A DNA stretch of 64,000 bases, taken from the NCBI GenBank assembly GCA_019096065.1, contig JAGUCH010000009.1, positions 4,040,001 through 4,104,000 of the forward strand, given 5' to 3'. The stretch is from Paracyclopina nana (lineage: Eukaryota; Arthropoda; Copepoda; Cyclopoida; Cyclopettidae). A program made the position numbers and the translations under genes. A model generated the notes under the pieces. That model was not told where the DNA came from, did not search any database, and saw nothing but the letters and a program-made list of their open reading frames with translations. How positions within the stretch are numbered: the first letter of the stretch is position 1; each line of letters opens with the position of its first letter. Positions 47,401-59,803 of this stretch are shown piece after piece.

Positions 47401-49652
47401 TGAGGAACATTGCAGCTTGAGTACAGCTATGCTAGTACGCTACAAGACCATAATGAGAGTAATTTTTACTCTCTGGTAATTGGTAACTTGGCAAATGTTG
47501 CAGAAAGTATGTCATTCTTCTGATATCTTCTGCTGAAAATTCCCCCATGTCAGCTAGTTAATGCAGAGGATTTCTTCGAATGTAATGGGGGGCGTTGTGG
47601 CTAATTCGGTGCTTGAGAGGAACTCCCAGCTCCGGTTGATAAATTGAAATTATACCCACCAAGACGAGATTTACAGTTTGTCCAAGCAGGAAAAAAAAGT
47701 TGGGCCCCCAATTATGTGGACTACTCAAATTAGGCCACAGACAGGTGGTATATACACAACATGGCGGAGTGATTAACAGGTGCAAATTTTGTGTAATTTG
47801 GAATTCACTTTTTAGAGATGCGTATCTTCATGACTCTCACACGCACGCAACATAGCAAAATTGTTGGATAGCCCAAAAAAATATGGGCTGGCCGCCATCA
47901 GCTGTCCTACATGTTGCTCATGTGCCTTTAAACAAAGAATAGCAGCTCTGATGATGATGATGGTGAGGCTCATGAAAATCTTCGAGTCATGCACACAATT
48001 GTTATATTGTGTCACCCACTTCTGATTGGCGGCATGAGATCGCCCATATCATAGCCGTGCTAAAACAAATTTTAGCTCGCTTTGCATTGATGATTCATCT
48101 TGCATGAATGCAAATACTACGCCATAAAAAAATGAGATAACACATTTATGGGGTATTCTAAACTCAAAAAAGCTCCTCGTGGAAAAAACACTCAATTGGC
48201 CAAGTTTATGAAAAATGAAAGTGACGCTAGTGGGTCACATGATAAATGGCACATACAGAGTTTAAATTTGGACAGAAAAAATGATGCTGAAGCGAAAGTT
48301 TTCTCGTGTTTGCGTGACAGCACCAGCCTTTGCATACATGTACCACGATGAGCATGCGGCGAAAGGGCAACATCGAACATCATCTTGCGGTTTGACCCTT
48401 TACATATTCGAATGCACGGTGGATTTCCCCATAAAAAGTCAGACACATCCAGGCACCCTCTTGCAGGTTTTATGGCCCACTGTTCTTCCCTCCATCATGT
48501 TTTTATTCATGAGGTGTTGCTCGTTTTTAGAGCCTTTTATAAAGAAAGATTGATAGGCTCTCGTTACCCCTTGCGCGCGTGCTATAGAGTATATTTGGGC
48601 ACGAAAGATAGATATGCTCATAATGTGACATCTTCCTGGCTCCGAAGCTCTCTAGCTGGATATAGGCAATGGTGCAGGCATTAAAGGCTCGTAGCCTTTT
48701 AAAAAATTCCACGCACATTGTGAGAGTAGCCGCCGCGAGTGAGTGGGCCATTGAAAACTGATGTGTCAGACCCAAAAGTAGTTCACATACATCTACGGAT
48801 TCAATCCTGCATGACGTAACAAGAAAAAAGCAAGAGTCATGATCATTGCACGAGTTTTACTCCATTTCCATTTCGCGACACTTCCATTTCATTTGAAGCC
48901 TAAACGAATGAAACACTTTTCGCATTTGGGACTGTGCATGAAATGGACGCGCACAAATAGCCAAGGTCTTTTGATCGCAGCTCTATAATATGTAAAATGC
49001 AGATTCATTTTTCGAAACTTGGGAAATTGATTTTGCACACACACTGAAGAAAATCCTTGATGTGTTTTTCAAATTTGAAATTACACCGCGGGATAGGAGC
49101 TAGGCTAGGTGAAAAACAAGCAATAAAGCGCAAATCCCGGCCCAAACTGAGTAGATATATTGCGTCAAAATTCAAGTGTAACAGTTAAAGCTCAGCAAAG
49201 AACGCGAGCATGACTATGAATCATCTTTGAGGCTATGTGTTTTTCCTCTTCGAAGAAAAGTGTATGCGTGATTATTACACCACTTGGCAAGGTTGTAAAG
49301 CCCTCCTACATACATTTTCCACACTGGGAAATCTCAGAATAATGGCCTAGATGCTAAAGGCAGAGTAGGACATTCATGCAAGCTATCACTGCTGCAAGTA
49401 GCCAGCCATTCATGCACATAGTTGAACGAATCATGTGGTTTTTAGCCAGCTGTAGGCCCAGTGTGTTAAGAGAGTGATTTAAAGTGGAATGGAGGTGATT
49501 TCGGTCAAAATAATTACCCTCCAGGTTAGACCTCACTCACTTTCCTCCTCGCATCCATTGCTCATTCTCCTGCAGCAGCAGCTGTTTTCTCCTCCTTTTT
49601 ATTTTGCATGAGCTGATGATTTTCTAATCATTCCTCCACTATCTCTTTGCAG

Positions 49653-49677
49653 TTTGAACTGAATTGTCATCGACAGC
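49653..49677 (+). promoter_or_regulatory. splice acceptor and 5' UTR of the RASSF gene
   Basis: ACTATCTCTTTGCAG ends at 49652. The 25 bases between it and the ATG at 49678 are untranslated, so at least one upstream untranslated exon exists. Confidence 0.55.
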
Positions 49678-51345
49678 ATGGCAGAAATCCCGTTTTGGGT
49701 GCATGACCGTCCCAAATGGGTGTCTGGCATCACCAAGAGTACCACGTGCCAAGATGTGCTTCATTCGCTGGTTCTGGCCGAAAGGAGAGCCAATAAAAGT
49801 GACAAAGCTGCGACTACCAGGAAAAAGGAGGCCAGGGAGGAGGAAACTGCAGCCAAAGAGGTCAGCCGAGGACTGGCTCTGGTGGAGCAATGGAGGGGTG
49901 TGGAGAGGCCCCTATCCAACTCATCAAGAATCCTCAAATTGTGGTTGGCCTGGGGAGAGGAGCGCAGCCAAGTTCGGTTTGTGGTCAAGAGGATCAGCAG
50001 TGCCACCATGACTACTTCCACAGCTTCTTCTTCCGCTGCTCAAAAGAGCGGCTCAGTTCCTTCCCTGGTCAGTACCAGGAGCAGATCCAGGCCCAGGAGA
50101 CGAAACTCCAGGGCCTCAGTGACCAGTGATACCAAACGGGCTGATACCCTGCACCCGAACGTGCTCAAGGGCAGCAGCTCCAGTGAGCTTGAGAGGCTGA
50201 TGAGGATCATTCTCACCCAAGGTGAGACCATTCATTGGCAGCTCAAGAAGCTGCAAGAGAGGGAAGGCCAAATTGATACCATTGAACAAGAAGTGCATGA
50301 CACGAGGACCAAAACTGCAGGCAAGGACTACCTGCTCAATGCCTACCTAAGTCAGGATTCCAAGAAGAGCCCAGTCAAAGATGGAGGAGCTTCTTCTCTG
50401 GAAGCCACAGCTGAAGGACTTCATGACATCCTGGATGCTCTTGGCAAGGTGTTCAAGCTCAACGAGCAGCTGCAGGAGGCCGAGGAGAAGATGCAAGACT
50501 TGCAAACTCAGCTGACTGTCCACAATCAGCAACAGCAACTGCCTGAACCTTGTGAGGGCAAACTGCAAAACGAGCTCAAGGATCTCAGGACCTGCAATGA
50601 ACAGGCCGGCCGAGAAATTGACTACAACAGGCACTTGATCTCCAGCATGAGGCTGGCCTATGACGAAAGAAAGGCCCTGATGGACAAGCTTGAGCAAGAT
50701 GTGGACAACATCGAGCTGGAAGGGCAGAGATTGCAGAAAGAGCTTCAGGCATTGACAGCGTCGAAGAAATCCAGGCAAGAGCAGACCTTTGACATCCTCA
50801 GCCAGGTGCCAACCCATCCCAATGATGACATCGAGGACTCTGATGAAGAGGAGCCCATCATCTTCGGTGGAGGCTTCTTGGATGCAGACAACAACAAGCT
50901 TGGGCATTACAACATCCTGACAAGTGAGCAACTGTACGAAGGGCCTTCCCAGGAGCCAGGGGCTTTGTATGATGAGCTCCAGAGGAGACTGAGAATCAAG
51001 ACCACATTAGACTTGAGGCTGCAAAGCCCAGATGACCACAGTACAAACAGAATCAAGGCCACAGGCAGCCCAGGCTCCAACTCCTCGTCGGGCAACTCTT
51101 CGGGCTCAGGAGCCTCCTATGAGAAGAGTGTGAGGTTCAATGACAGGGAGTTGATCTTGAGCACCCCTGAACTGCCAGTCGTGGTGACTGGGCCTTCAAA
51201 AAAGTCCATTTTGAAGCCTGGTGAAGTGACCACAGGCTCGACCAATGGGCCTGGAGACAATACAGACTCCAATTCAGATACTGGACTCAGCTCTTTGCAT
51301 TCCAGTAGTGATGAGGGTACTTATGTGCTAGACACTCTTGTGTGA
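49678..51345 (+). CDS. RASSF10-like: N-terminal RASSF-family scaffold (RASSF9/10, Meru-like)
   Basis: One coding exon encodes 555 aa. The start MAEIPFWVHDRPKWVSGITKSTTC opens a Ras-association domain at about residues 1-105, containing the family features TTCQDVL, VEQWRGVERPL, ILKLWLAWG and VRFVVKR. An Arg/Ser-rich linker (110-160) follows, then coiled coil from about 165 to 370 with a gap near 215, an acidic patch (EDSDEEEPIIF) and a disordered Ser/Gly-rich tail. N-terminal RASSF proteins act as scaffolds at cell junctions; Drosophila Meru (RASSF9/10) links planar polarity to Bazooka in asymmetric division. The tail contains KSVRF (483-487) and SILK (510-513), matching the two classical PP1-docking motifs; that role is my inference. 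Codon use is GC-rich compared with flanking DNA. An AATAAA follows 58 bases after the stop. Confidence 0.9.
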   Translation: MAEIPFWVHDRPKWVSGITKSTTCQDVLHSLVLAERRANKSDKAATTRKKEAREEETAAKEVSRGLALVEQWRGVERPLSNSSRILKLWLAWGEERSQVRFVVKRISSATMTTSTASSSAAQKSGSVPSLVSTRSRSRPRRRNSRASVTSDTKRADTLHPNVLKGSSSSELERLMRIILTQGETIHWQLKKLQEREGQIDTIEQEVHDTRTKTAGKDYLLNAYLSQDSKKSPVKDGGASSLEATAEGLHDILDALGKVFKLNEQLQEAEEKMQDLQTQLTVHNQQQQLPEPCEGKLQNELKDLRTCNEQAGREIDYNRHLISSMRLAYDERKALMDKLEQDVDNIELEGQRLQKELQALTASKKSRQEQTFDILSQVPTHPNDDIEDSDEEEPIIFGGGFLDADNNKLGHYNILTSEQLYEGPSQEPGALYDELQRRLRIKTTLDLRLQSPDDHSTNRIKATGSPGSNSSSGNSSGSGASYEKSVRFNDRELILSTPELPVVVTGPSKKSILKPGEVTTGSTNGPGDNTDSNSDTGLSSLHSSSDEGTYVLDTLV

Positions 51346-51402
51346 TGATGAACTTAATAATTTTTGATGAAGAACAGATTTCTCTATATATTTCCACCCA
51401 TG

Positions 51403-51408
51403 AATAAA
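51403..51408 (+). promoter_or_regulatory. polyadenylation signal AATAAA
   Basis: 58 bases after the RASSF stop on the same strand. Confidence 0.7.
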
Positions 51409-52549
51409 TGAATACACTATTTTCTGATCACCACATATCATTCTTCTTCATTATAATTTATGGCTTTGCAGTGCAAAAAAACCAAAAGGAAATTGGGCGG
51501 CGGCACATTCATTTGAAGGTAAAAAAGCAAGCTCCAAGCTTCCTGACTGACATCACGTCACCCATTGCTCAAGAATTTCTGGGCCATAACGTGAGCTGAC
51601 ATGGCTTCGAGTTTTTGGGCATTATCCACTTTTCCGCTACATTCTTCAAACGATGATACGCGTTGACTTTTGGTCTCTTCGAACACAGCTATTTAAGCAA
51701 AATCATAATTCTTTCTTTTTTTGCACAAACATTGAAACCCCTTTTTCCTTTTTCTCTAAGCATCGATGCTAGCTCTCCCGAGGCAATGTTTAGGAGAAAC
51801 TTTTATGAATTCAAATGTCCAAATGGGGGTCGTAATGACCAAGGTAAATTGACCAAAAGTTGTAAACCACATTCTAGGTCAGGTCCTGTCCCAGCACTCC
51901 AAAGCACTCATGACATTTGATGGCTGGTTCTCTGTGTGTTTTTCACATTTTCTCCGTTCATTTTGGCTGTGGAGGAGAAGAACGTCAAAAAGTGATGCTC
52001 AGTTTGTGCAGAACATGAAAAAAAAAACGCGCGCAGCTGTATTTCAATCACGCAGCTAGATGATTATTACTCTAAAACAGTAAACTTTCATGAGGAAAAA
52101 GCTGCTGGCTTGACATCCCGACTAGGAAAAAAGAGGGTCGGCATGTCGCTGACATCGCAATATTTTCGCGATAATTTTTCGTCAAGTTCTTAACAAAGAA
52201 GTCCCACTATGGTACATTCATGTTAGCCTCCATGTAGATCTGAGCTTCATATTTAGTACATAAGAGCGTCAACTTTACGCAAGAAAATGATCATCAATTG
52301 TCAGAAGAAATGTTGCTGCTCATTCACCTGATCCAGCATATGCTGACCACAGCAATGAAAGACTAATGCTGCAATGTCACTATTTTGCAAAAACCTGTTA
52401 AGAAAATGGAGTAGTTCAAAATAGTTTCGAGCGCTTAATGGCGAAACCTTTTCACTGCATGTAGCTCATGCGGCCTCCTTCAATTGTGCCTTGATGGCCT
52501 CTTAGGCCTGAAAGGCCTCAACTGATGTTGCAATATTGTCAAACTTGTG
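51409..52549. other. intergenic, nothing recognised
   Basis: AT-rich spacer between the RASSF gene and the decayed transposon. No supported gene. Confidence 0.45.
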
Positions 52550-52555
52550 TTTATT
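52550..52555 (-). promoter_or_regulatory. polyadenylation signal (AATAAA on minus strand)
   Basis: TTTATT on plus, about 118 bases past the stop at 52673 of the broken minus-strand gene. Confidence 0.4.
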
Positions 52556-52672
52556 TAATTAATGCATTAATATAGCTGCTGAATAAGTGAAGTCATAAGG
52601 AATTTGCACTTAATTATGTACAATCGAAAGTCATATTGAAGAATAATTGCAGCAGGCATCTTTTCAAGTCCA

Positions 52673-55150
52673 TTAATTGTTCTTTGCTTTTTCAGAATCC
52701 GATCCAGATGACGACGAACCTGAGAGGATCTCAGCAGGAACTCCTTGGCTTCTCTTGGGCAGGATCACCTTCAATCCACGCTTGGACACAGTGGGTTTAG
52801 TTCCTGCCTGCAAAAGAGGAAGATGATGAGGATGGTCATGTTTGTGTGAGGGTTTTGGAACATAAGTTGACATTGTTTGAATAAAACTTGGTTGGATAGT
52901 AACTGGGACTTACTGGAGGGTTGGAAGGGACCTTGAAGTCATCCATGCTGCCATTGCTATATCGTCGCTGTCAAATCGGAAAGGAGGCTTTCATCGATCT
53001 TTGCTCTCTGCAACAAGTTATTGGCATCAAAGTGTATTAAAGTTTCAGCCATGACTAAATTTACCTTAGAAGTTGATGGCTCAGTGAAGCTCAGTTGTCT
53101 TGTGGCTGTGGCTCTCTTGTTGCCTGATGTTCCAGGCCTTTCAGGTGAGAGTTATTCCTTCCACAGTAATTTCTGGCAATTGGGCACTCGCATCTGCCGA
53201 ATACTTTGCCACAAGTGCATTGATGTCGAAATGCCATCCAGGACTTCTCGGTACATGTCAGGAGCTGCAAAGTTAAAAGGGTCTCTCATGAAGAATAGCG
53301 TCATCAGCATCAGATAATGTCGATATACTCACATCAGGTACACAGTCCAGCTTGTCAAACTTCAAATTGGCATAGTCCTGACCAAACAAATGGGCTGCAA
53401 CAATGATCTGGCGGAGCATTTCATGAGGATCTAAGATCTCGTGACTTGTTTGAGTCATCATGTCGGCAAAAATCTTATCCTTTTGCACAGGCACCGTTAG
53501 AGGCTTGCTTTTGCTCTTGCCAAACTCGATCGAGTCAACGTTTTCGCGATAAACTCTTCACGACTTGGCACCTTTGTGGTCGCTTTTGGTGGTGCTTATT
53601 GTACTCTCTGTACAGAAAGTCGCAATCAGCCACAGCCTCGGCAGCTTCTTGAAAAGAATGAGTGTTGACAATTGCAGTAGTGATCATTGCCGATCTGTCA
53701 GTGCTGAGCGTAGTAGAGCAGGTCCGCTTAATGTTGGCGATGTGCCTAACCTCTGACCCATGAGCAACCTTCATGAAATCCTCGAGAGCTGGTGCCATGT
53801 AATTATCGATCATGCTGTGAAGACCATCTGGCAATGGGCGCTTGTTGAAGTACATGTTCTTCGTTGAGCTAAAAAGGATGCATCAATAATAAGTGCAAGT
53901 TATTGCTATAGTTTTTGACATTACTTTTTGAATTTCCCAAATATGAGATGCGCTCTCGCCAATGGCGTAAAGCATGTCAGTAGGCACGTTTTAGCAACTG
54001 CATGGTTCAGGAACCCAAGGCAATCCGACGCAAATATGGCAATATGTAGTTGCATAGCTGCTCTTGCACAAAGTGGCAGGCAAAAAACATCACATGCGGC
54101 GCCCATATAGTTAAACTTGAGGTGTCTAAACAAAATCAATCGAGCTTTGCCACGGAGGTCAATGCTTCCACTAAAGGATTTCGCCGGAGAGAATTTGCTG
54201 ATGACCTGTTGCTTGAAGTTTGCCAAGCGAACCTCAATTTAAGCTGACTGATTTTTGACATCCTGCAATAGTATAAAGTAGAGTCAAGCCAAGCAACATT
54301 TCAATGACAATATCATGCCAAGATTTTACCATGACATGTTGAAATTTGTTGTCAATCTTCTTTTTCAGAGTGGCGATTGCTCATCCATCTTCTCCTCTAG
54401 GGCCTTCTGGAGATCGTCCTTCATTGCCATGGCGGAGTGGTGCAGTTTATCGAAAAGAAGTGCCAATGCTGTTTTCAACATGTCGCCTGTGACAAGTTCG
54501 CCTCCCCTCCGGAATAGGGACTTCCTGAAAAGTGATTACAGGTCATTACTGATTCTTATACATGTTCTCGTAAGGTTTACCACATAAACATTGCTAGGCA
54601 TGTCTTCGCTAACCCTGCTATTCTTAGGGCTGAATACATTCATTGAAGCATCCTTATTGCTGAATGTAAAATTGTGGATGTCTTCCGGAGCTTCAGCCTC
54701 AAGAGCACTGCACTGAGCAAATGTTGCCTCATGAGAAACAATGGGGATAGTTTGCTCAGCAGACCTACTTGGGCCAGGAAGGCTACTTGCATCGAGAATG
54801 GCCTGATTGAGCTTCTCCATTGAGCTGGTCGAAGGTGCGACAAGTTGTCGTCATCAGCGCTTGAGGCGGCGTCGGTGATGGCTGAATTATGACCGGCGGT
54901 CCTGGCTGATGAATGACTGGCACCTGAGCTTCAATGACAGTTGGTGCCAAGGGCTTTGGCGGGGCCATAAGAATCTTGTCAATTCCTCGCGAGAAATTCC
55001 AGAGATCATGGAGGCCGGTGCTGATGATGGCTCAGCAGTACTCCTCAAGGCCGCTTTGGAGGCTGCTCTTTTGGAGCTTCTGGCGCAGGTGATGAAATCG
55101 GCAATGTTTGAGAAACTTTGCCGTTTTAGAGCCCGCTGTCGAATCATGCT
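52673..55150 (-). pseudogene. broken multi-exon gene of the transposon, product unrecognised
   Basis: Protein-like pieces lie in order on the minus strand: about 55147-54783 (Pro-rich, QPGPPVIIQPSPTPPQ), 54820-54536 (PEDIHNFTFSNKDASMNVF), 53855-53535 (GLHSMIDNYMAPALEDFMK, DCDFLYREYNKHHQK), 53494-53330 (MLRQIIVAAHLFGQDYANLK) and 53270-53074 (ERPGTSGNKRATATRQLSF). The last two pieces are credible exons: 52979 to about 52923 (RRYSNGSMDDFKVPSNPP) and 52809-52673 (ending SGSSSSGSDSEKAKNN, TAA), joined in phase 0 by a GTAAGT donor. Frames change between neighbouring pieces and a TAA interrupts one, so it is disabled. A minus-strand AATAAA lies at 52550-52555. Function unknown; possibly an accessory or replication protein of the element. 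Confidence 0.45.
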
Positions 55151-56160
55151 CTCTGATCGTCTGATGATCGGTCGTCGCTCATGATGGGCATCCGCACTGT
55201 TGGATTCTTGGCCTTTTGTCTCGATTGCCTCTCGTCAAAGGAATCAAGGAGTTGAATGCTCCATCTGGTAGTCGCGCTCGTAGTTTTCCAGCCATCAACT
55301 TTTCATAGAAGTCGTCAACTAGAATGGCGTACTCTTGCGCCAATTGTGTCATGGACTCCCTTCAGCAGATTGTTCCACTCATTTATTTTCTCGTCGAGGC
55401 AGTACTTTTCAAATCCTGAAAGTGGAAGAATGAATTTTAGCTTCATTGAATTCGCCAAGTTTTGAAATAGTACCTTTTTCTCTGATGCAAACACACGGCA
55501 GTTCCTTCGGTCAATCCAGGAATCTTGATCAAGACATAGCGGTTTCGATCCTCATGAGAAATGTAGCTCCTCAATTTAAAGGACACATTCTTGGAGAGTT
55601 TTCCGTCGCTGGATCTCAATTCATGTCGATATAACTAAAAATGGGCCAACTGTCCAGGCAGGCGATGACGTACCTGTCATATTCACCCTTTTTCTTCTTC
55701 TCGGGCCGCTTCGTTCGGATTTCCTGCCATTTTCTTCGGATCAATTTGATGCGTGATTCGTTTTGCAGAATTTACCCTATTGCACGTTGGCGAGAAAAAT
55801 AATAAGCTCTATTAAATTTCCCAACGGCTTTTGGCACTACTGTCACTTTGACAGCAAGAAATGTCGTAAACATGCACAGGTACCTGTAGCTAAATGTAGC
55901 TGCTGCAGCTGCTGAATTCTCAGCTTTTGTGAGGCTGTTCGAGCGAGCACGCCATCTGCAGCTAAACAGCTTTTAGCATGTTATGAAGAAAACCTTAGCG
56001 AAAACTTGAAGGCATCACAGCACAAATAGCAAACTGTTGAAACTTGCACATCCGTCTCAGTTTCATCCTAATTACTTCCTCCCGTTCTTTTGCTAGCACG
56101 CCATTGCTGCAAATATTTCAAAAACATTATTTCAAGTGCATTTGCAGCGCTAGTACAATC

Positions 56161-59046
56161 ATGGCGCGTGCACGAAAAGAGGAAAGAACATCCGAAGAGT
56201 ATGGCGACATGGCACGTCGCCCGAACCACACGCATTTTGAAGGGGAAATTGGATGATGATCTGGATCTTATAAAAACTGGTCTCCGTCATGAATCTCTTA
56301 AACTCGAGCGGTACTGGGTTCGAATGAAGCTTCTTGTATGCGAGTTGAATTTTACTTTGCAGCGCAAAACCTTATCAACAACTAATAAGTACATTTCTTA
56401 GGTTCGAGGTGACGACGTTGATGCTCAGAGTTTGATGTGCAAGAAGAGGCAATCAAAAGCGCTCAACACAGAATAAGAAAAGCAATTGCATCGGACCTGA
56501 TGAGTGCATCTACCACAGATTCTGGTTCAGAAGCTGCTGCTCCCATTGGGCCACTTGGATTAAGCGATCGTATGCCTCAGGAGCTGAATTCGTCGCTGGA
56601 GAAAACAATGAGACAGTTCCTGCGCCTGTTGCGAGACCACCGTCAGAACTTGGAGCACGTCCAAAAGAAAGACCAGCCAGTAGCGCTCAAGGAACATTTG
56701 ATGGATTCCCACGATCACTTCCAGGATCAAGCCAAGGTTTCAACACTTCATCTGTCTCTGTTACTCCTGATACGGAGGATCCGTTTCCAAGGCCAACTGC
56801 TTGTTGACAATGACGCAACTAAGGTCAAGATTAGAGACTATGACTCAGCATCATCTGGTGCCCAGACTGATCTGGAAGACAATGATTATCTCGACTTCTT
56901 GGACTTGTTTAGCGAAGCGAGATGGAGGCAAATGAAGATCCAGGCGTCATTGCGGCACGAGAGCAAGTTGAACAGTTGAAGCTCCGAGAACGTGAGCAGC
57001 TGCAAGGATGCTATTCCCAATGCGCAAGATCCTGGCCGATCCTCATGCTGCTGATGAGTAAGCATTCATGTACACTTGAAATGACTCATACCTTATAAAA
57101 TTTATTTATACTTTCCAGCATTCCCCTGCCACCAGTCAGTCCTGAGATAAAAGAAGCATTATGGATGCAGTCGATGCTTATTTCAATCAGCGCGAAAATG
57201 ATGAAATTCCACGTTATGGTTCTGACGAGGAATTTGACATCCCGATTCCAGAAGATGTTGTCAAAGCTGATGCAACTATTCAAGGTGCCGTCAACATGCC
57301 TTTGAACTTCAAGACTATTAAATTGCTTAAGAGGCAGGAGCGGGCATTGGAAAGCGCTTGATGAACAAAATGAGTTTTTCTACAACGTGTTTGACTTGGC
57401 GGCCAGATTCACATACATGAATGTGAATCAAATGGACATCATGATGGATATCATTCGAGCTGAAAGCGATCAACGTGGTCTGAGAGGTAATCGCTTTCAG
57501 AAACAAGTTCTTGAAAGATAAGGCCGATGTCAATATGATGTACGAATTCAAGAACTTGAGGACTGGCAATGTTGTCCTTGTTAATAGCAAGACTTATCCT
57601 CGTGGTTGCTTCCCAGCTGAGGAATGGCAAAAAGTGTCAGAATACGCATTTGTTTTCGCAAAAGCGTCATGTGAACATGCTGCACGCCAACTTTACCCAA
57701 ACTGCGACCCCAGTAATAGCGTAGCCATCTTCTTTGATGGCTTGCCACTAGCCAAGAGTAGTCAAGACCAGCTTAACATGGTTGCCTTGAAGGTTTTGCC
57801 ATGTGTTAGCGTGTACATCTTAGGAATGCACGTGTACAAGAAAAGTTCAGGTCTAAATGCGAACAAGATAATGGGTCAGGTCATTGAAGAGGCGTGTCGA
57901 GATAATGTCGTTCTCAGGAGGGTCATTGGTGATGCTCCCGTAAGGGCTAAACTGAAAGGCTTAACTCAATTCAGCCAGTACAGCTGTGAGGTGTGCGAAT
58001 GTGTTGGTGTCTACCTTGAAAGAAGAATGGTCTTTCCTGCTAGCACAATGGATGCTCCCTGAGGACCAGAGAAGGGTGGTTTGATCTGGCGAACAGAATC
58101 CAAGCAAATGGCATCGAGTTTTTCTCAAAAGACGAATTGAAGGGCATCCGCGCAGCCACACCATTGGCGCTGATGGAGAATTTGACATTATGAATGATTT
58201 CATCTATGAGCCGATGCACAATATTTCTGGAAATGCTCGTAAGATGTTGCACTTGACTCTGAGCATTGGGAATCCACAAAGAACATGTCTATTGCTCAAG
58301 CGGCTCGTGTTGCGCGGTTTGACCAGAGGTGGATCTTCATCAAATTACCGCGTGAATTCAACAGAACTCCACGAAAACTTGGCGAGGAGTTTGTTAACTA
58401 CAAGAGCCAAGAGTTGGTGTCAGTTGTCCTGGCTGGCTTCATTGCCGTGGCTGATGCTGTCTCTGCCACTGACAAGTACAGCGAAGGTACGCTCACTGTC
58501 TGGTTCCAATTTGCTTTCATTGTGAGAGCAGTAATGTTTGACAATGTCAACCTGGACCTCATCATCAACACATGCAAGCTAGAGCAAGTGTTCCGTTACT
58601 TTACATCAACTTCGAGGAGGAGCATGGGCTCATCAATTGTACATGGAACATCCATAACTTGTCCCATCTCCTAAAGGGCTCGTCGGATCTCACGATTGCC
58701 AGCCATCAGTGCGCTGAAGTATGAGGGCCACTTTTCCTTCACGAAGAAGGTGATGAAATCGAACACAACGTCATTTCCCAAACAGGTCATCGAAAAGGTT
58801 TTCCGCAAAAATGTTGGTCCTCATTCCTGTGAGAACACAGTGAGCTTTAATAGCAATAGCTCGGCACGTCATGGCGATAACCTTGTGTACACCAATCACA
58901 AGCAGTTCTACCAGATCGTAGCTATCCATGCTGACTGCTACATTGCAGAGTCTACATCACTGAATCTGTCAAGTTTGATGCAGCTCCAAACCTCAATTGG
59001 AAGGCAGTTGGTGTGGAACGTTGGATTTCTGTCTAAGCCCTACTGA
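56161..59046 (+). pseudogene. frameshifted Tnp2/DUF4218-like transposase relic
   Basis: Pieces in order: 56161-56400 (basic N-terminus, ESLKLERYWVRMKLLV), 56437-56990 (Pro/Ser-rich in two frames, DNDYLDFLDLFSEARWRQM), 57161-57361 (YFNQRENDEIPRYGSDEEFD), 57362-57520 (FFYNVFDLAARFTYMNVNQM, next frame), 57511-58062, then 58070-58700 and 58696-59046. The 57511-58062 piece has IFFDGLPLAKSS, DAPVRAKLKGLTQFSQYSC and CVGVYLERRMVFPA, matching the block with a DAPAR, a cysteine pair and an ERRMTFP-type motif in animal Tnp2-like transposases. Downstream KLPREFNRTPRKLGEEF followed by YKSQELVSVVLAGF matches the usual LPxEFxRxPRxL...WKAxExR block. At least four frame changes make it non-functional unless the assembly is poor. 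Family from memory of motifs, hence moderate confidence. Confidence 0.55.
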
Positions 59047-59488
59047 ACAGGTTGTCAGCAAGTCAGTTGTTATTGGCAAGGCCATCATTGATGATCACTA
59101 CATCATCGCTCTGCCTTTTGACTCCTTCTTCACCTAAGATGTATGCAATTCTTGCCATTACTTTGTGAAAACATGATTTAAATTGTAGTGATTGGCTAAC
59201 TGTCGAGAGCAGCAATGCATGACAGTGATGCTTTTTTTGGCCACTAAGGCCCAATCAGTGGAATCAACCTCGTTTTCATGTTATAGCGAATAAAAAAACA
59301 TGATGAATATGTAAAAACATTGTGTATTTTATATTACATGTGTCACATCATAGCAATTTCAGTTACAGTAGAAATCTCTATGCGAGTTGCATTTCTACAC
59401 GCTCGCCTATGCAAAATTGGCACTCAGGCCTCCTCACCAAAAGTCCTCAGTAATCATGAAGTAAAAATGCATTGCATTGGCGTGAATT

Positions 59489-59776
59489 GAGGTCGCCACA
59501 TTTGCGAGGCCGAGGACTCTGTATTTGAGAGGTCAAGATCGCGAATTGGCGAGGTCATTGTCGCCGCATTTTGAGTCGAGGTCGCCACATTTGCAAAGGT
59601 CAAGGCCATTGCATTTGCGAGGTCAAGGCTGCCACCTTTGCAAGGTTGAGGTCGCCGCATTTCGAGGTCAAGGCCGCTGTATTTTTGAGGTTGAGGTCGC
59701 CACATTTTCAAGGTTGAGGTCGCTGCATTAGCGAGGTCAAGGTCGGCTCCATTGGTGAGGTTGAGGGCGCTGCATC
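59489..59776 (+). repeat. minisatellite, unit about 23-24 bp (GAGGTCGCCGCATTTGCGAGGT-like)
   Basis: About twelve degenerate units built on GAGGTCGCCRCATTTGCGAGG, for example GAGGTCGCCACATTTTCAAGG and GAGGTCGCTGCATTAGCGAGG. It is CG-rich compared with its surroundings and lies immediately before the longer tandem array. Confidence 0.85.
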
Positions 59777-59803
59777 TAGTGATGGAATGAGCTGAAACCT
59801 TGC

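Larger units (their letters stand above)
43820..49651. other. intergenic, no supported gene
   Basis: Six kilobases without a convincing exon chain. It contains a CT-repeat tract (44072-44085) and a GC-rich hairpin island near 44400-44480. The right end should contain the promoter and untranslated exon of the RASSF gene. Short open frames at 44767-44949 and 45683-45889 have no supporting signals. Confidence 0.45.
52550..59120. mobile_element. decayed DNA transposon, Tnp2/DUF4218-like, with two divergent broken genes
   Basis: A block of protein-like sequence on opposite strands (minus to about 55150, plus from about 56160) is broken by frameshifts and stops throughout. The plus-strand part resembles animal transposases of the Tnp2/DUF4218 (EnSpm/CACTA-like) group. 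The block is richer in G+C and coding-like hexamers than its surroundings. I could not identify terminal inverted repeats, so the limits are approximate, and whether both genes belong to one element is inferred. Confidence 0.5.
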
